From positions 62,001-126,000 of the forward strand of contig NZ_WHZV01000006.1 in the NCBI RefSeq assembly GCF_010667645.1: a stretch of 64,000 nucleotides of DNA, in the 5' to 3' direction. Below the pieces are notes generated by a model. The model was not told the origin of the DNA. It saw nothing but the letters and a program-made list of their open reading frames with translations, and searched no databases. The position numbers and the translations under genes are program-made. Positions 63,641 through 64,000 of this stretch are shown here, piece by piece. Each line of letters starts with the position of its first letter. Within the stretch, counting starts at the first letter, position 1. The stretch comes from Bifidobacterium platyrrhinorum. GTDB taxonomy: Bacteria > Actinomycetota > Actinomycetes > Actinomycetales > Bifidobacteriaceae.

Positions 63641-64000
63641 ATGCTGCAGATCAACTTCGAGGACGTCATCGGCGTTCTCGAGACGTGCAAGCCTTATCTC
63701 ATAGCGCTGGCCGTGGTCGTGGCGCTCATGATCGTCGGAATGGTCATCGCGCACTGGTTCAAGGGACATCGCGCCTTCGTCCGTGGCAACGTCGCCGTGG
63801 TGGGTGTCGCCTCGATTCTGGTGATCGCCAATCTTATCGCCCTCGGACCGATGTCCACGCTCATCAGTCTGACCATGGGCTCGGGACAGGCCACCGCGCA
63901 AACGACGCAGAAGGCGAAGGCCGTCGCCGAGAAGATCGCAGGAGAGGGAACGGTCCTGCTGAAGAACGACGACAATCTTTTGCCGCTCACCGATACGTCG
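63641..64000 (+). CDS. Membrane-anchored GH3 glycoside hydrolase, 5' part only
   Basis: ATG 63641 follows AAGGAGGAGAACCTT. The 120 visible residues include two membrane spans (19-40 and 50-72) and then EGTVLLKNDDNLLPL (102-116), the motif that opens the alpha/beta sandwich domain of GH3 enzymes. Its occurrence at the N terminus means the sandwich precedes the barrel, the inverted order known in some beta-glucosidases. Likely substrate is a beta-glucoside or arabinoside; this cannot be judged from the fragment. The 3' end lies beyond the window. Gap 63456-63640 holds nothing recognisable. Confidence 0.75.
   Translation, partial: MLQINFEDVIGVLETCKPYLIALAVVVALMIVGMVIAHWFKGHRAFVRGNVAVVGVASILVIANLIALGPMSTLISLTMGSGQATAQTTQKAKAVAEKIAGEGTVLLKNDDNLLPLTDTS

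Overview
The window comes from the replication-origin region of a high-GC actinobacterium, almost certainly a Bifidobacterium; I cannot name the species. The evidence is the order gyrA-gyrB-DUF721-recF-dnaN-dnaA | rpmH-rnpA-yidD-yidC-jag-rsmG-parA-parB. It is followed by the actinobacterial block trxB / pseudokinase-murJ-DUF6049-NUDIX / cca, and by bifidobacterial-style sugar loci (GH2 beta-galactosidase with a GPH permease, GH127 arabinofuranosidase with a GPH permease, gluconate genes).

Layout. 1-3000: a minus-strand, plasmid-like block. It holds a Rep of the CRESS type (HUH endonuclease plus superfamily 3 helicase, cut by the window edge), iterons and hairpins upstream of it, and short translationally coupled genes (a ribbon-helix-helix-like protein, an HTH-like protein, small membrane peptides, unknowns). 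3000-3600: long inverted repeats and a promoter flanked by twin palindromes. 3.6-4.6 kb: a multi-pass membrane protein. 4.7-8.6 kb: gluconate uptake and catabolism (gnd, gntP, gntK, divergent GntR regulator). 8.8-10.2 kb: gdhA. 10.2-10.8 kb: a repeat-rich convergent gap. 10.8-17.3 kb: lacZ, divergent lactose permease, LacI regulator, sharing look-alike operators. 17.3-21.1 kb: a HhH-GPD glycosylase, an ATPase-nuclease fusion, a decayed acyltransferase and a VanZ/RDD membrane protein. 21.2-36.1 kb: the chromosome replication core. Genes left of about 32.5 kb run leftward and those right of it run rightward, as expected for forks leaving oriC. 36.3-38.6 kb: parAB. 38.7-48.6 kb: redox and cell-wall genes. 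48.6-56.8 kb: a leftward envelope group (LytR_C protein, ispE, rsmA, a G5-domain wall enzyme behind a structured leader, tRNA-Thr, a DsbA-like protein, a Ser/Thr kinase). 56.9-64 kb: an arabinoside locus (AraC regulator, GH127, GPH permease), a second ATPase-nuclease fusion beside a broken XRE regulator, and the start of a membrane-anchored GH3 enzyme.

Most noteworthy signals: the CRESS-type Rep element; a dispersed 63-bp repeat family found in two convergent gaps 38 kb apart in opposite orientation; three separate DnaA-box clusters around the origin; parS sites that include two inside a duplicated coding module of parB and one far away inside the GH127 gene; a structured leader with its own terminator ahead of the G5-domain enzyme; and two orphan ATPase-nuclease genes each next to broken genes.

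All calls come from reading the sequence. Family names rest on recognised motifs, not on database searches.
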